Below, piece by piece: positions 7,215 through 14,598 of a DNA stretch of 34,652 bases. The stretch's first letter is position 1, and each line of letters begins with the position of its first letter. Origin of the DNA: Riemerella anatipestifer (GTDB lineage: Bacteria > Bacteroidota > Bacteroidia > Flavobacteriales > Weeksellaceae); the NCBI RefSeq assembly GCF_009663465.1, contig NZ_QXHU01000005.1, positions 171,715 to 206,366 of the forward strand, given 5' to 3'. The position numbers and the translations under genes were made by a program. The notes below the pieces were generated by a model. That model had not been told where the DNA came from. It was given only the letters and a program-made list of their open reading frames with translations, and ran no database searches.

Positions 7215-8994
7215 AATACTGCCATACTATACTGCCTTTAGACTTGCCTAAAATTTCCTCTAAGGTTTCCTGTGAGGCTTCTTTAATACGTTTTACCGAT
7301 TTTAGTTTACTTAGCAATAGCTCTATGGATTTAGCTCCAACACCTGGGATTTCTTCTAGTTCTGATTTTAGGGTGCTGTTGGTTCTTCTGGTGCGGTGGT
7401 GCTTCACTCCAAAACGGTGGGCTTCGTCTCTCACTCTTTGCAAGACTTTAAGCGTTTCCGAAGTTTTATCTAAATATAAAGGAATAGGGTCGTTAGGGAA
7501 AAATAGCTCTTCCAACCTTTTCGCAATACCTACGATGGAGATTTTACCATATAAATCTAACTTTTTCAAACTTTTAACGGCAGAACTCAATTGTCCCTTA
7601 CCGCCGTCTATCAATATCAGTTGAGGTAGAGGCTCGCCTTCATCTAAATATCTTTTGTACCTTCGGTAAATCACTTCTTCCATAGAAGCAAAGTCGTTAG
7701 GACCTTCTACGGTTTTGATGTGGAAAATACGATAATCCTTCTTGCTAGGTTTACCGTCTTTAAAGACGACACAGGCAGATACTGGGTTAGTCCCTTGGAT
7801 ATTAGAATTGTCAAACCCCTCAATGTGTCTTGGCTCTTCTGGAAGCCTAAGAAGCGTTTTCATTTCTGCCATAATACGATTGGTATGGCGGTCAGGGTCT
7901 ACAATTTGGATTTGCTTTAGTTTTTCTAGACGATATTCTCTCGCATTTTTTTCGGAGAGTTCTACAATTCTCTTTTTGTCTCCCACTTTCGGAACGATGA
8001 GTTTCACTTGAGGAATTTCGGTGCCTAAATGGAACGGTAGTAATATTTCCTTAGATTCGGATTGAAACTTATCTCTAATTGCAACTACGGCTTCTTCTAG
8101 TATTTCCTCGTCGCTTTCTTCTAGTTTTTTTCTGAATTCGGAAGTGTAACTTTGAACGATATTTCCATTTCTGATTTTAAAATAATTGATGTAAGCCGCC
8201 GTTTCATCGCTTACCATACCAAAGACATCTACATCGTCTATACTAGGATTAACCACGGTGTGTTTAACCTGATAATCTTCCAAAAACGCCAACTTTTCCT
8301 TTACCATTTGAGCTTTTTCAAACTCTAGATTGGAAGCGTGTTTTAGCATCTCCTCTTCTAAGTAGGCTTTTGCCAAACGGAAATCTCCTTTTATAATTCC
8401 TCTTACAGCATTGATTTTCTTTTCGTAATCTTCCTCGCTTTCTAGACCTTCACAAGGACCTTCGCAGTTTTTAATGTGGTATTCTAAACAGACTTTATAA
8501 TTGGCTTTCTCTATTCTATCTTCGGAAAGATTAAGCGTACAAGTCCTGATTTTATAGAGGTTTTTAATGGTTTCTAAAAGCACCTTGGCAGGTTTTACTT
8601 TAGCGTAAGGACCATAATATTCGGAGCCATCTTTAATGCGTTTTCTGGTAAGAAATAGCCTAGGGAAAGGTTCATTTTTGATGCACAACCAAGGGAAACT
8701 TTTGTCGTCTTTCATCATAATATTGTAGAAAGGCTGATGTTCCTTGATGAGGTTGTTTTCTAAAAGGAGGGCGTCGTATTCGCTGGGAACTATGGTAATC
8801 TCTAAGCGGTGGATTTTTTTAACCATAATTCTAGTCTTGTAACCCACTTGATTTTTATTGAAGTAGGATAGTACTCTGTTTTTAAGGTTTTTGGCTTTCC
8901 CTACATAGAGCAGTTGCCCCGCTTCGTCATAATAACGGTAAACGCCAGGCTCTTTCGGTAAAGTTTTTAGCTGAAGTTCTAAAGTTTCATTCAC
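7204..8994 (-). CDS. uvrC: Excinuclease ABC subunit C
   Basis: The dual-incision nuclease of nucleotide excision repair, acting with UvrB on damaged DNA. The 596 residues contain a GIY-YIG domain at the N terminus (PGVYRYYDEAGQLLYVGKAK, about 15-35), a Cys cluster (about 135-165), a UVR/UvrB-binding segment (LEFEKAQMVKEKLAFL, about 200-220), the RNase H-like endonuclease half (IEGFDNSNIQGT; LILIDGGKGQL) and C-terminal helix-hairpin-helix motifs (LEEIPGVGAKSIELLL). I chose the GTG at 8994 (MNETLELQLK), which matches the usual N terminus of this family; a longer frame would need a TTG at 9009 and would cover the promoter-like TACTTTTG. It is single-gene, with a terminator of the upstream FISUMP gene behind it. 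Confidence 0.95.
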   Translation of the reverse strand: MNETLELQLKTLPKEPGVYRYYDEAGQLLYVGKAKNLKNRVLSYFNKNQVGYKTRIMVKKIHRLEITIVPSEYDALLLENNLIKEHQPFYNIMMKDDKSFPWLCIKNEPFPRLFLTRKRIKDGSEYYGPYAKVKPAKVLLETIKNLYKIRTCTLNLSEDRIEKANYKVCLEYHIKNCEGPCEGLESEEDYEKKINAVRGIIKGDFRLAKAYLEEEMLKHASNLEFEKAQMVKEKLAFLEDYQVKHTVVNPSIDDVDVFGMVSDETAAYINYFKIRNGNIVQSYTSEFRKKLEESDEEILEEAVVAIRDKFQSESKEILLPFHLGTEIPQVKLIVPKVGDKKRIVELSEKNAREYRLEKLKQIQIVDPDRHTNRIMAEMKTLLRLPEEPRHIEGFDNSNIQGTNPVSACVVFKDGKPSKKDYRIFHIKTVEGPNDFASMEEVIYRRYKRYLDEGEPLPQLILIDGGKGQLSSAVKSLKKLDLYGKISIVGIAKRLEELFFPNDPIPLYLDKTSETLKVLQRVRDEAHRFGVKHHRTRRTNSTLKSELEEIPGVGAKSIELLLSKLKSVKRIKEASQETLEEILGKSKGSIVWQYFNE

Positions 8995-8998
8995 CTCG

Positions 8999-9006
8999 CA
9001 AAAGTA
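8999..9006 (-). promoter_or_regulatory. -7 element (TACTTTTG) at the uvrC start
   Basis: Plus-strand CAAAAGTA reads TACTTTTG on the minus strand and ends 4 nt before the GTG start, exactly as at the helicase gene (1908-1915). It suggests a leaderless or nearly leaderless transcript and argues against the TTG start further upstream. No -33 TTG is evident. Confidence 0.4.
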
Positions 9007-9116
9007 CAAAATTTATAAGACTACATTAAGGAGGAAGGCAAGACGGCATTAGGTTTAGGGCAAGCCAAAAGGACAGCACCTAAAACTTATGCCTATAAAA
9101 ATTATTTTTATGCTTA

Positions 9117-9168
9117 TAAAAAAAAATCCGATGCCTATAAGTTTTAGATTTTATAAGCATCAGATTTT
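9117..9168 (-). terminator. Intrinsic terminator after the FISUMP gene
   Basis: Arms 9123-9140 and 9151-9168 form an 18-bp stem with two G-U pairs and a 10-nt loop. On the minus strand it is followed by nine T. It lies 54 bp past the stop of the 9222-10826 gene and isolates uvrC from it. Confidence 0.8.
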
Positions 9169-9221
9169 TAAAGAGTGCTTAGTGGCAGGAGTGCCAACCA
9201 CCAACCGCCGAGAACGCCCAG

Positions 9222-10826
9222 TTAATCCTTGAGGCAGCGGACGCTAAAGCCGTCCGCACGACTGCTGTAGCTGCTCGCGTAGCTACCGCTGCTACCGAAC
9301 CACAGGCGCCACGAGTAGTAGCTATTGTCCTGCTCGCTGCTCCACAAGTAGCCGAGGCTGCTCTGATTGCTGAGCGAGCCATCGTTGGCGTAGCGGTAAC
9401 CACTGGCAGGCAGGCGGAGCTTCTGCTCATTCCACATCGCCGATGAAGAAGAGCTACTATTACCTAAGGTCTGTCCCGTAATGGCATTATGTAAAGCGAT
9501 TTGCTCATCGTGAGTAGGAACGTGATAACCTACAGGACAAGGGTTGTTAGAACCATTCACCTGCCATAAGTTCTTATTTGCTACATCAAGATTTAAGGTA
9601 TTAGTAACCCAAGAAGCATAACTTGAATTACCACCCGTGATAAAATTACTGTGACCAGGGTTCGTCCAAGAAGAAGATAAAGTAGGAGTGGTAATAGTAT
9701 ACTTCGGTGTACCACTGCTTGAACCAGACCAGTTAATCAACTCGTGACCGTCTGGGTTACGCTGCCATTGGAATAACGAACCATACGCACGCCAGTCCTT
9801 TTTAATCTGATTAGCAGTAGGGCTAGAAAGAGGCATTGCGGTGGTGGTATTTGTATAATCCAATGCCCCCGCCTGACGCGCAGGGTCAAACCACTCTGAA
9901 CCTACTCTAGCATAATCTGCACCTAGGTTATTATTGAGCCAAACTCTACCATCGGGTCCCGTGATTGGAAGATAGACAAAATTATGCTCTTTTACATTCT
10001 CTCCATAGCCTACACATTCTGAAGTAGTCTTATCAAAGCAGCGGTCAGGAATGCCTGTAATCGTTTTCACTTTGAGCGTAGTAGTACTGCTCCCATTCAG
10101 ACTAATGGTATAAGCATTGGCACTGCTAATGGCATTACGGTATATGCCATCTTCTGGGTCTAAGGCAGGGTAGTAAGTAGCCCCACTTACATTCTTTAGT
10201 TTAGCGGATATAGTACCTGCTGCCCCCGTAAAATTACCCGCTGGGTAAGACAACTTAAAATTTCGCATATAACCACTCCCGTCTTTTAGGGCTAAGGTTT
10301 GTTCATAAGCGGTATAAGCGCCATTAGCGGGCGATGCACCGCTGTAAGGGATATTTACTGTAATTTCTGCTCCAGCAGCTATGCCTGTTTCTTGTAAGTT
10401 GCTCCCTTGTACCAAGTAGTCTTTGCCATTGTGTTTAAAGACCACCAGCTTAATATCTTGTACCGTTCCTAGAGTGGCTGTAGCTGGAGCATAGGGATTG
10501 GCAAATACACTAGCATCGTTAATACAAGCCCATTCGTGTACTCCACCGATAAGACCTCTGTACATTTCTATACAGTTCTTGTCTTTATTGTAAATCAGAG
10601 TCCCCTTTTTGGTATTGGGAGAAAAGGTAAGTCGTTCCGCCGTAGTCAGTTTAGGAAATAGCACCCCTTGTGCCTTATCTGCTGGCATCGTAGGACTTAC
10701 TTCTACCTTAGAAATATCTAAAGTCGCTTGGGGCGTAGTGGTATTGATGCCCACTCTGCCTTTATAATCATCTTGGGCATTCAGCACTAAAGGCAGAAAC
10801 ACCGTGCATAATAAAGTCTTGTTCAT
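9222..10826 (-). CDS. Secreted FISUMP-domain surface protein
   Basis: A 534-residue exported protein. It starts with a signal peptide (MNKTLLCTVFLPLVLNAQ), then the RVGINTTTPQATLDI motif common at the mature N terminus of Bacteroidota surface proteins. The C-terminal half resembles the Fibrobacter succinogenes major paralogous domain (TIGR02145): FVYLPITGPDGRVWLNNNLG, SLFQWQRNPDGHELI, NPCPVGYHVPTHDE, and a last segment WSSEQDNSYYSWRLWF ending GFSVRCLKD. Function of the family is unknown; the ending suggests a lectin-like surface fold. The last 200 bp are clearly GC-richer than neighbouring genes. The first 48 residues resemble the gene cut off at the right end of the window, and their upstream DNA is also shared. 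No -7 box was found. Confidence 0.85.
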   Translation of the reverse strand: MNKTLLCTVFLPLVLNAQDDYKGRVGINTTTPQATLDISKVEVSPTMPADKAQGVLFPKLTTAERLTFSPNTKKGTLIYNKDKNCIEMYRGLIGGVHEWACINDASVFANPYAPATATLGTVQDIKLVVFKHNGKDYLVQGSNLQETGIAAGAEITVNIPYSGASPANGAYTAYEQTLALKDGSGYMRNFKLSYPAGNFTGAAGTISAKLKNVSGATYYPALDPEDGIYRNAISSANAYTISLNGSSTTTLKVKTITGIPDRCFDKTTSECVGYGENVKEHNFVYLPITGPDGRVWLNNNLGADYARVGSEWFDPARQAGALDYTNTTTAMPLSSPTANQIKKDWRAYGSLFQWQRNPDGHELINWSGSSSGTPKYTITTPTLSSSWTNPGHSNFITGGNSSYASWVTNTLNLDVANKNLWQVNGSNNPCPVGYHVPTHDEQIALHNAITGQTLGNSSSSSSAMWNEQKLRLPASGYRYANDGSLSNQSSLGYLWSSEQDNSYYSWRLWFGSSGSYASSYSSRADGFSVRCLKD

Positions 10827-10837
10827 AAAATGTTATT

Positions 10838-10864
10838 GTTTATAGATGTTAGTTGTGAAATTGT
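10838..10864 (-). repeat. Proximal shared block, copy A
   Basis: On the minus strand it reads ACAATTTCACAACT-AACATCTATAAAC and matches 34463-34490 with a single-base gap. It lies just ahead of each gene's start codon, so it may be the 5' untranslated leader of both messages. Confidence 0.7.
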
Positions 10865-10901
10865 TAAATTGTTAAATTGCTAAGTTGTTAAACTGTTAAA
10901 T

Positions 10902-10942
10902 GTTCTATGTTTAAGGTTTAAGGGGTATGTACGCTTATTCAA
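10902..10942 (-). repeat. 41-nt shared repeat, copy A
   Basis: On the minus strand it is identical to 34316-34356 except one C/T change (40 of 41). It includes TTGAATAAGCGTACAT and CTTAAACCTTAAACATAGA. The two copies are inverted relative to each other on the chromosome. Confidence 0.9.
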
Positions 10943-11039
10943 CTTTAAACATTGAATACTTGAACCTTGAACTAAATGAGCAAACGCCTTTGTAGAGGGC
11001 TTTCGCGAGGCACCCCAAAAAACACACGTGTTTTTGGAG

Positions 11040-11079
11040 AAAAACACGCGTGCGGATTTTTTTTTCACGCGTGTTTTTT
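11040..11079. terminator. CG-rich hairpin, possible terminator of the carbonic anhydrase gene
   Basis: Arms AAAAACACGCGTG (11040-11052) and CACGCGTGTTTTT (11066-11078) are perfectly complementary over 13 bp around a 13-nt loop rich in T. Both strands end in T-runs, so it could stop transcription either way. It lies about 110 bp past the 11189 stop, far for a terminator; a protein-binding or regulatory structure is an alternative. Confidence 0.45.
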
Positions 11080-11113
11080 CCTCCAAGCACGCTACATTTT
11101 TTCATACTTCAGC

Positions 11114-11150
11114 GTGGCTAGCATATTATCTTTTGCGGAAGTATGCAAGT
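11114..11150 (-). repeat. 37-nt shared element, copy A
   Basis: On the minus strand it matches 33815-33851 at 33 of 37 positions, including an unbroken core ACTTCCGCAAAAGATAATAT plus G. The surrounding sequence is not conserved, so the element itself looks constrained. Its role is unknown; the arrangement of two unequal arms around a short AT-rich centre loosely recalls Xer recombination sites, but that is speculation. Confidence 0.75.
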
Positions 11151-11188
11151 TTTCACCCATTTTAGTGGTTTCTAAGATAGGTTTCTTC

Positions 11189-11710
11189 TTACTCATCATC
11201 TTTATACCAACTAGAGTATTTTACATAACTGTTAGCAATTCTATTTACTTCGCCTTCTAGGAGTTCAGCGGACATATCTTTAATTTTTCTAGCTGGAATT
11301 CCGCCCCATACCTCGCCAGATTTAATGTGTGTGCCTTGTGTAACCACAGAGCCTGCCCCAACAATAGAATTGGACTCCACCACGCAGTTATCCATCACAA
11401 TAGCCCCCATACCTATAAGTACATTGTCGTGCAAGGTACAGCCGTGCACAATAGCATTATGCCCAATAGATACATTGTTACCTATAACAAGTGGATATTT
11501 CTCGTAAGTGCAGTGTAGCATAGCATTGTCTTGAACATTAACCCTGTTCCCCATTTTGATATAATGCACATCTCCACGAATAACGGCATTATACCAAATG
11601 CTACATTCTGCCCCCATACTTACATCGCCTATAATAGTAGCGGTTTCTGCTAAAAAAGTGTTTTCTCCTATCTGTGGAGTTTTTCCTAAAAGAGGTCTTA
11701 TAAGTGCCAT
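11189..11710 (-). CDS. Gamma-carbonic anhydrase family protein (left-handed beta-helix)
   Basis: A 173-residue hexapeptide-repeat protein expected to form a cytosolic trimer; relatives include YrdA and PaaY. Repeats of the isoleucine/valine type run from about residue 10 to 140 (IIGDVSMGAECSIWYNAVIR, VIGNNVSIGHNAIVHGC, IGAGSVVTQGTHI). The zinc histidines of the family are present: one in AMLHC and two in SIGHNAIVHG. Whether it hydrates CO2 cannot be told, since many close relatives lack measurable activity. It is monocistronic as far as visible and divergent from nfu across 132 bp. Confidence 0.88.
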   Translation of the reverse strand: MALIRPLLGKTPQIGENTFLAETATIIGDVSMGAECSIWYNAVIRGDVHYIKMGNRVNVQDNAMLHCTYEKYPLVIGNNVSIGHNAIVHGCTLHDNVLIGMGAIVMDNCVVESNSIVGAGSVVTQGTHIKSGEVWGGIPARKIKDMSAELLEGEVNRIANSYVKYSSWYKDDE

Positions 11711-11812
11711 ATTTTCGGTTTTATTTTAATCTATTAAAACTGGTTTCTTTCTATAAATTGCAATCATTGAAAAAAACTAAACCTAGTATTCTATCGTCTA
11801 AGTTGGTTTCCG

Positions 11813-11820
11813 TATTTTTG
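11813..11820 (+). promoter_or_regulatory. -7 element (TATTTTTG) of the nfu-hemH unit
   Basis: TATTTTTG, followed by C, is an exact TAnnTTTG match ending 22 nt before the nfu ATG. No TTG lies 17-23 nt upstream. Confidence 0.5.
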
Positions 11821-11842
11821 CAGTTCCAAATTTATATTAAAA

Positions 11843-12721
11843 ATGCGACAAATCATCATAGAAGCCACAGAAAATCCTAGAGTAATGAAGTTCGTTGCGG
11901 ATTACAACTTAATCCCAGGCTCATTGGAACTCGATAGAAATTCGGATATTTCGGAGATACCACTAGCTCAAGAACTTTTTAATTATCCTTTTGTGGATAA
12001 GATATTCATTACGGCTAATTTTATTGCTGTTGCTAAGCAAGATACCGTAGAATGGGAGCATGTAGTACAAAGTCTTAAAAATGTTATCGAAGACGAGCTT
12101 CTTGCTAACCCTAGAATTTATCGCCAACAGAGGAAAGAAGTGTATCAAATTTACGCCGAAATGACACCCAACCCTTCGGTAATGAAATTTGTAGCCTCAA
12201 GACTATTATTAGAAGGGTTTGTGGAGGTTAAATCTCGTGAGGAAGCCACAGAAGTGCCTTTGGCTCAAGCTATTTTCAAAGAATTTAGTTTTGCCCAAGA
12301 GGTCTTTATTTCGGATAACTTTGTTGCGGTTACCAAAGATGATTCTGTACAGTGGCACGAAGTGATGGTAGTTACTAGAGCTTTTATTGCTGAATATCTC
12401 CAAAATGGTGGCGAGGTTTCTCATAAAGAACCCCAAAAACACGAAAATCCAGTAGAGAAAATCATTAACAGAGAATATACCGATACGGAACAAAAGATAA
12501 GCGACATACTTAACGAATATGTGGCTCCTGCCGTAGAAAACGATGGCGGTAAAATTTCTCTAATGGAGTACGACGAAAGCACCAAAACTGCCAAAATGCT
12601 ACTACAAGGTGCTTGTAGCGGTTGCCCAAGTTCTACAGCTACGCTGAAAGGCGGTATAGAGAATGTACTAAAACAATTTCTGCCCGATTTGGTAGAAAAA
12701 GTGGAGGCTGTAAACGGCTAA
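11843..12721 (+). CDS. Nfu-type iron-sulfur cluster carrier with duplicated N-terminal domain
   Basis: A 292-residue cytosolic protein that probably carries and delivers Fe-S clusters to target enzymes. Two Nfu N-terminal domains are arranged in tandem: residues 1-85 (IIIEATENPRVMKFVADYNL) and 103-187 (IYAEMTPNPSVMKFVASRLL), aligned by the shared NPxVMKFVA and VPLAQxIF motifs. The C-terminal NifU domain (about 214-290) has the cluster-ligating pair GACSGCPSS (Cys258, Cys261) and the VAPAVENDGGKISL signature. The tandem N-domain layout is common in Bacteroidota. hemH follows after 25 bp without a visible terminator, so the two may be co-transcribed, linking cluster and haem supply. Confidence 0.93.
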   Translation: MRQIIIEATENPRVMKFVADYNLIPGSLELDRNSDISEIPLAQELFNYPFVDKIFITANFIAVAKQDTVEWEHVVQSLKNVIEDELLANPRIYRQQRKEVYQIYAEMTPNPSVMKFVASRLLLEGFVEVKSREEATEVPLAQAIFKEFSFAQEVFISDNFVAVTKDDSVQWHEVMVVTRAFIAEYLQNGGEVSHKEPQKHENPVEKIINREYTDTEQKISDILNEYVAPAVENDGGKISLMEYDESTKTAKMLLQGACSGCPSSTATLKGGIENVLKQFLPDLVEKVEAVNG

Positions 12722-12746
12722 AATTTAATCACGCTAAAACAAAACT

Positions 12747-13775
12747 ATGTCAAAAAAAGGGATATTATTAGTTAATCTAGGTTCGCCCAAATCCACCAAA
12801 GTGTCTGATGTTAAAGAATATCTAGACGAATTTTTGATGGACGAAAAGGTCATTGATTATCGTTGGTTTTTCCGTGCATTATTGGTGAGAGGTATTATTC
12901 TCAAAACTAGACCTCCAAAGTCCGCAGCAGCTTACGAAACGGTGTGGACTCCAGAAGGCTCTCCCCTTATCGTAATCACAGAAAAAATAAAAACCAAACT
13001 ACAAAAATTAGTAGATATCCCTGTGGAAATAGGTATGAGGTACGCCCAACCTAGCATAGAAAACGGTATGAGAAAACTTATAGAACAAGGCGTTACAGAT
13101 ATTGTTCTGTTTCCGTTGTATCCGCAATACGCTATGAGTACCACAGAAACCGTAATAGACAAGGCAGAAGAGGTAAGAAAAAAACACTTTCCTAGTGTGA
13201 GAGTTAATTATGTTCAGCCTTTCTACAACCGAGATATTTATATTAAATGTTTAGCTGATAGTATCCGAGAAAAATTGCCTCAAGATTTTGATGCTTTACA
13301 GTTTTCTTACCACGGTGTACCAGAAAGACACATCTACAAAACAGACCCTACCAAAACGTGCAACCTTAATGATTGTTGCTCTCGTGAGAGCAACCCTAGT
13401 CATTCGTTTTGCTACCGTCATCAATGTTTTAAAACCACAGAATTGGTAATTCAACAACTTAATTTACCAAAAGAGAAAACCATCGTTTCCTTTCAATCTC
13501 GTTTAGGAAAAGACAAATGGATTGAGCCTTACACAGACGAAACTTTAGAAAATCTACCTAAAAAAGGAGTTAAAAAATTAGCTATCTGTTGCCCTGCCTT
13601 TGTATCGGACTGTTTAGAAACCTTAGAAGAAATATCCGAAGAGGGCAAGGAGGAATTTTTGCACGCAGGAGGAGAACAGTTCCATTACATCTCTTGTCTT
13701 AACGATGAAGACCGCTGGATAGAAGTCATTAAAACGCTTTGTGAGGAAGAATTAAAAAATTTCTATTTAAGCTAA
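12747..13775 (+). CDS. hemH: Ferrochelatase
   Basis: Inserts ferrous iron into a porphyrin in the last steps of haem synthesis. The 342 residues begin GILLVNLGSPKS, include FPLYPQYAMSTTET (about 122-135), the active-site histidine in FSYHGVPERH (His189), and the C-terminal CCPAFVSDCLETLEE with the conserved Glu. An internal segment after the active site contains five cysteines: C205, C210, C211, C222 and C227, with three more at 281, 282 and 289. Internal cysteine sets are known to ligate a [2Fe-2S] cluster in some bacterial ferrochelatases, so cluster binding is possible here and would fit the neighbouring nfu. A hairpin terminator directly follows. Confidence 0.95.
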   Translation: MSKKGILLVNLGSPKSTKVSDVKEYLDEFLMDEKVIDYRWFFRALLVRGIILKTRPPKSAAAYETVWTPEGSPLIVITEKIKTKLQKLVDIPVEIGMRYAQPSIENGMRKLIEQGVTDIVLFPLYPQYAMSTTETVIDKAEEVRKKHFPSVRVNYVQPFYNRDIYIKCLADSIREKLPQDFDALQFSYHGVPERHIYKTDPTKTCNLNDCCSRESNPSHSFCYRHQCFKTTELVIQQLNLPKEKTIVSFQSRLGKDKWIEPYTDETLENLPKKGVKKLAICCPAFVSDCLETLEEISEEGKEEFLHAGGEQFHYISCLNDEDRWIEVIKTLCEEELKNFYLS

Positions 13776-13781
13776 AATATT

Positions 13782-13815
13782 CCCCACGTCTGCTGATAAA
13801 GCGTGGGGCTTTTTA
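13782..13815 (+). terminator. Intrinsic terminator after hemH
   Basis: CCCCACG (13782-13788) pairs with CGTGGGG (13802-13808), followed by CTTTTTAT. It begins 6 nt after the hemH stop codon. Confidence 0.85.
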
Positions 13816-13827
13816 TATCCATTAGTT

Positions 13828-14589
13828 ATGAAACATCTCGGCATTATAGGTTGCGGCTGGCTAGGCAAACATTTGGTAGAGCATTTTGCTCCTGCCTACT
13901 CTATCCACACGACTAATACTTCCGAAAGTAAAACCAACCTACTAAAAATTAAAGGCTACCAAACGAATATCGTCAATTTTGATAATCCCATTGATGCCCC
14001 TTGGGAAATTATCTCAAAATTAGATGCTATTGTTATTACAGTTCCATTTTCAAAACGCACAGATTTAAACCTTCTTAAAATGAGGTTTCATAATATCAGT
14101 CGCTTTATTTTCGGTTTTGAAAATCCTATTTTTTTAATGAGTTCTATTGGTATTTATCCACAGATTGAAAGAATCATCAACGAAAATACACTAGACGAAG
14201 CTGATTTAGACCAACACATTCTATCCATTGAAAAACAAATGAAATCTAATTTCCCTCACCTAAACATTTTACGACTGGGTGGACTTATGGGCGGCAACCG
14301 AATGCTAAGCAACTACAAAGTAAACAACTTACACCAAATGGTTAATCACATTCATTATAAAGATGTTTGCCTTGTTATAGAGAAAATGCTGAACCGAAAT
14401 TTAACCTCAAAAATATACAATATTGTAGCTCCTCTACACCCTACCAAGTTAGAAATCCTAAACCAACAAATAGGGAAAGCTGTCCCAACAACCCCACAAG
14501 AAACATTTGGGAGAATTATTTCTTCTCGCCTCTCCGAAATAGAAATCCCTTATAATTACCGCTATCCAGACCCTACAAAATTTGTATAA
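13828..14589 (+). CDS. NAD(P)-binding extended-SDR protein, YeeZ-like
   Basis: A 253-residue Rossmann-fold protein. The nucleotide-binding loop is GIIGCGWLGKHLVEHF at the N terminus, followed by a short strand-helix pattern and AIVITVPFSK (about 70-80). The segment LMSSIGIYPQ, about 110-120, occupies the place of the SDR active-site strand; a Tyr is present but the classic YxxxK is not clear. LRLGGLMGGNRM fits the cofactor/substrate end of extended SDRs such as E. coli YeeZ. The substrate is unknown. It starts 13 bp after the hemH terminator with no visible -7 box, and its stop lies 9 bp from the convergent plug gene. Confidence 0.8.
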   Translation: MKHLGIIGCGWLGKHLVEHFAPAYSIHTTNTSESKTNLLKIKGYQTNIVNFDNPIDAPWEIISKLDAIVITVPFSKRTDLNLLKMRFHNISRFIFGFENPIFLMSSIGIYPQIERIINENTLDEADLDQHILSIEKQMKSNFPHLNILRLGGLMGGNRMLSNYKVNNLHQMVNHIHYKDVCLVIEKMLNRNLTSKIYNIVAPLHPTKLEILNQQIGKAVPTTPQETFGRIISSRLSEIEIPYNYRYPDPTKFV

Positions 14590-14598
14590 AACCCTTTT

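Larger units (their letters stand above)
10827..11188. other. 362-bp upstream region of the FISUMP gene
   Basis: No gene. Reading toward the FISUMP gene it holds a 37-nt element (11114-11150), a CG-rich hairpin (11040-11079), a second palindrome ACACGTGT near 11024-11031, a 41-nt repeat (10902-10942), stretches of GTTAAATT repeats, and a proximal block (10838-10864). The three shared blocks recur, in the same order relative to the gene, upstream of the truncated gene at 34500. Open frames here are low complexity and not credible. Confidence 0.7.

Noticed and set aside
8995-9009. TTG start for uvrC
   Set aside because: GTG at 8994 matches the usual UvrC N terminus; upstream codons overlap TACTTTTG.
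9179-9430. Ala/Arg/Ser-rich minus-strand frame
   Set aside because: It is an out-of-frame shadow of the GC-rich 3' end of the FISUMP gene.
11114-11150. Calling the 37-nt element a dif/Xer site
   Set aside because: Two copies are present, the half-sites do not align well with known dif arms, and the correct Flavobacteriia consensus could not be recalled with certainty; kept only as a hypothesis.
10880-11260. Short frames in the FISUMP upstream region as genes
   Set aside because: They read through hairpins and low-complexity GTTAAA repeats, and the similar frame at 34055-34495 reflects shared repeat DNA, not protein conservation.
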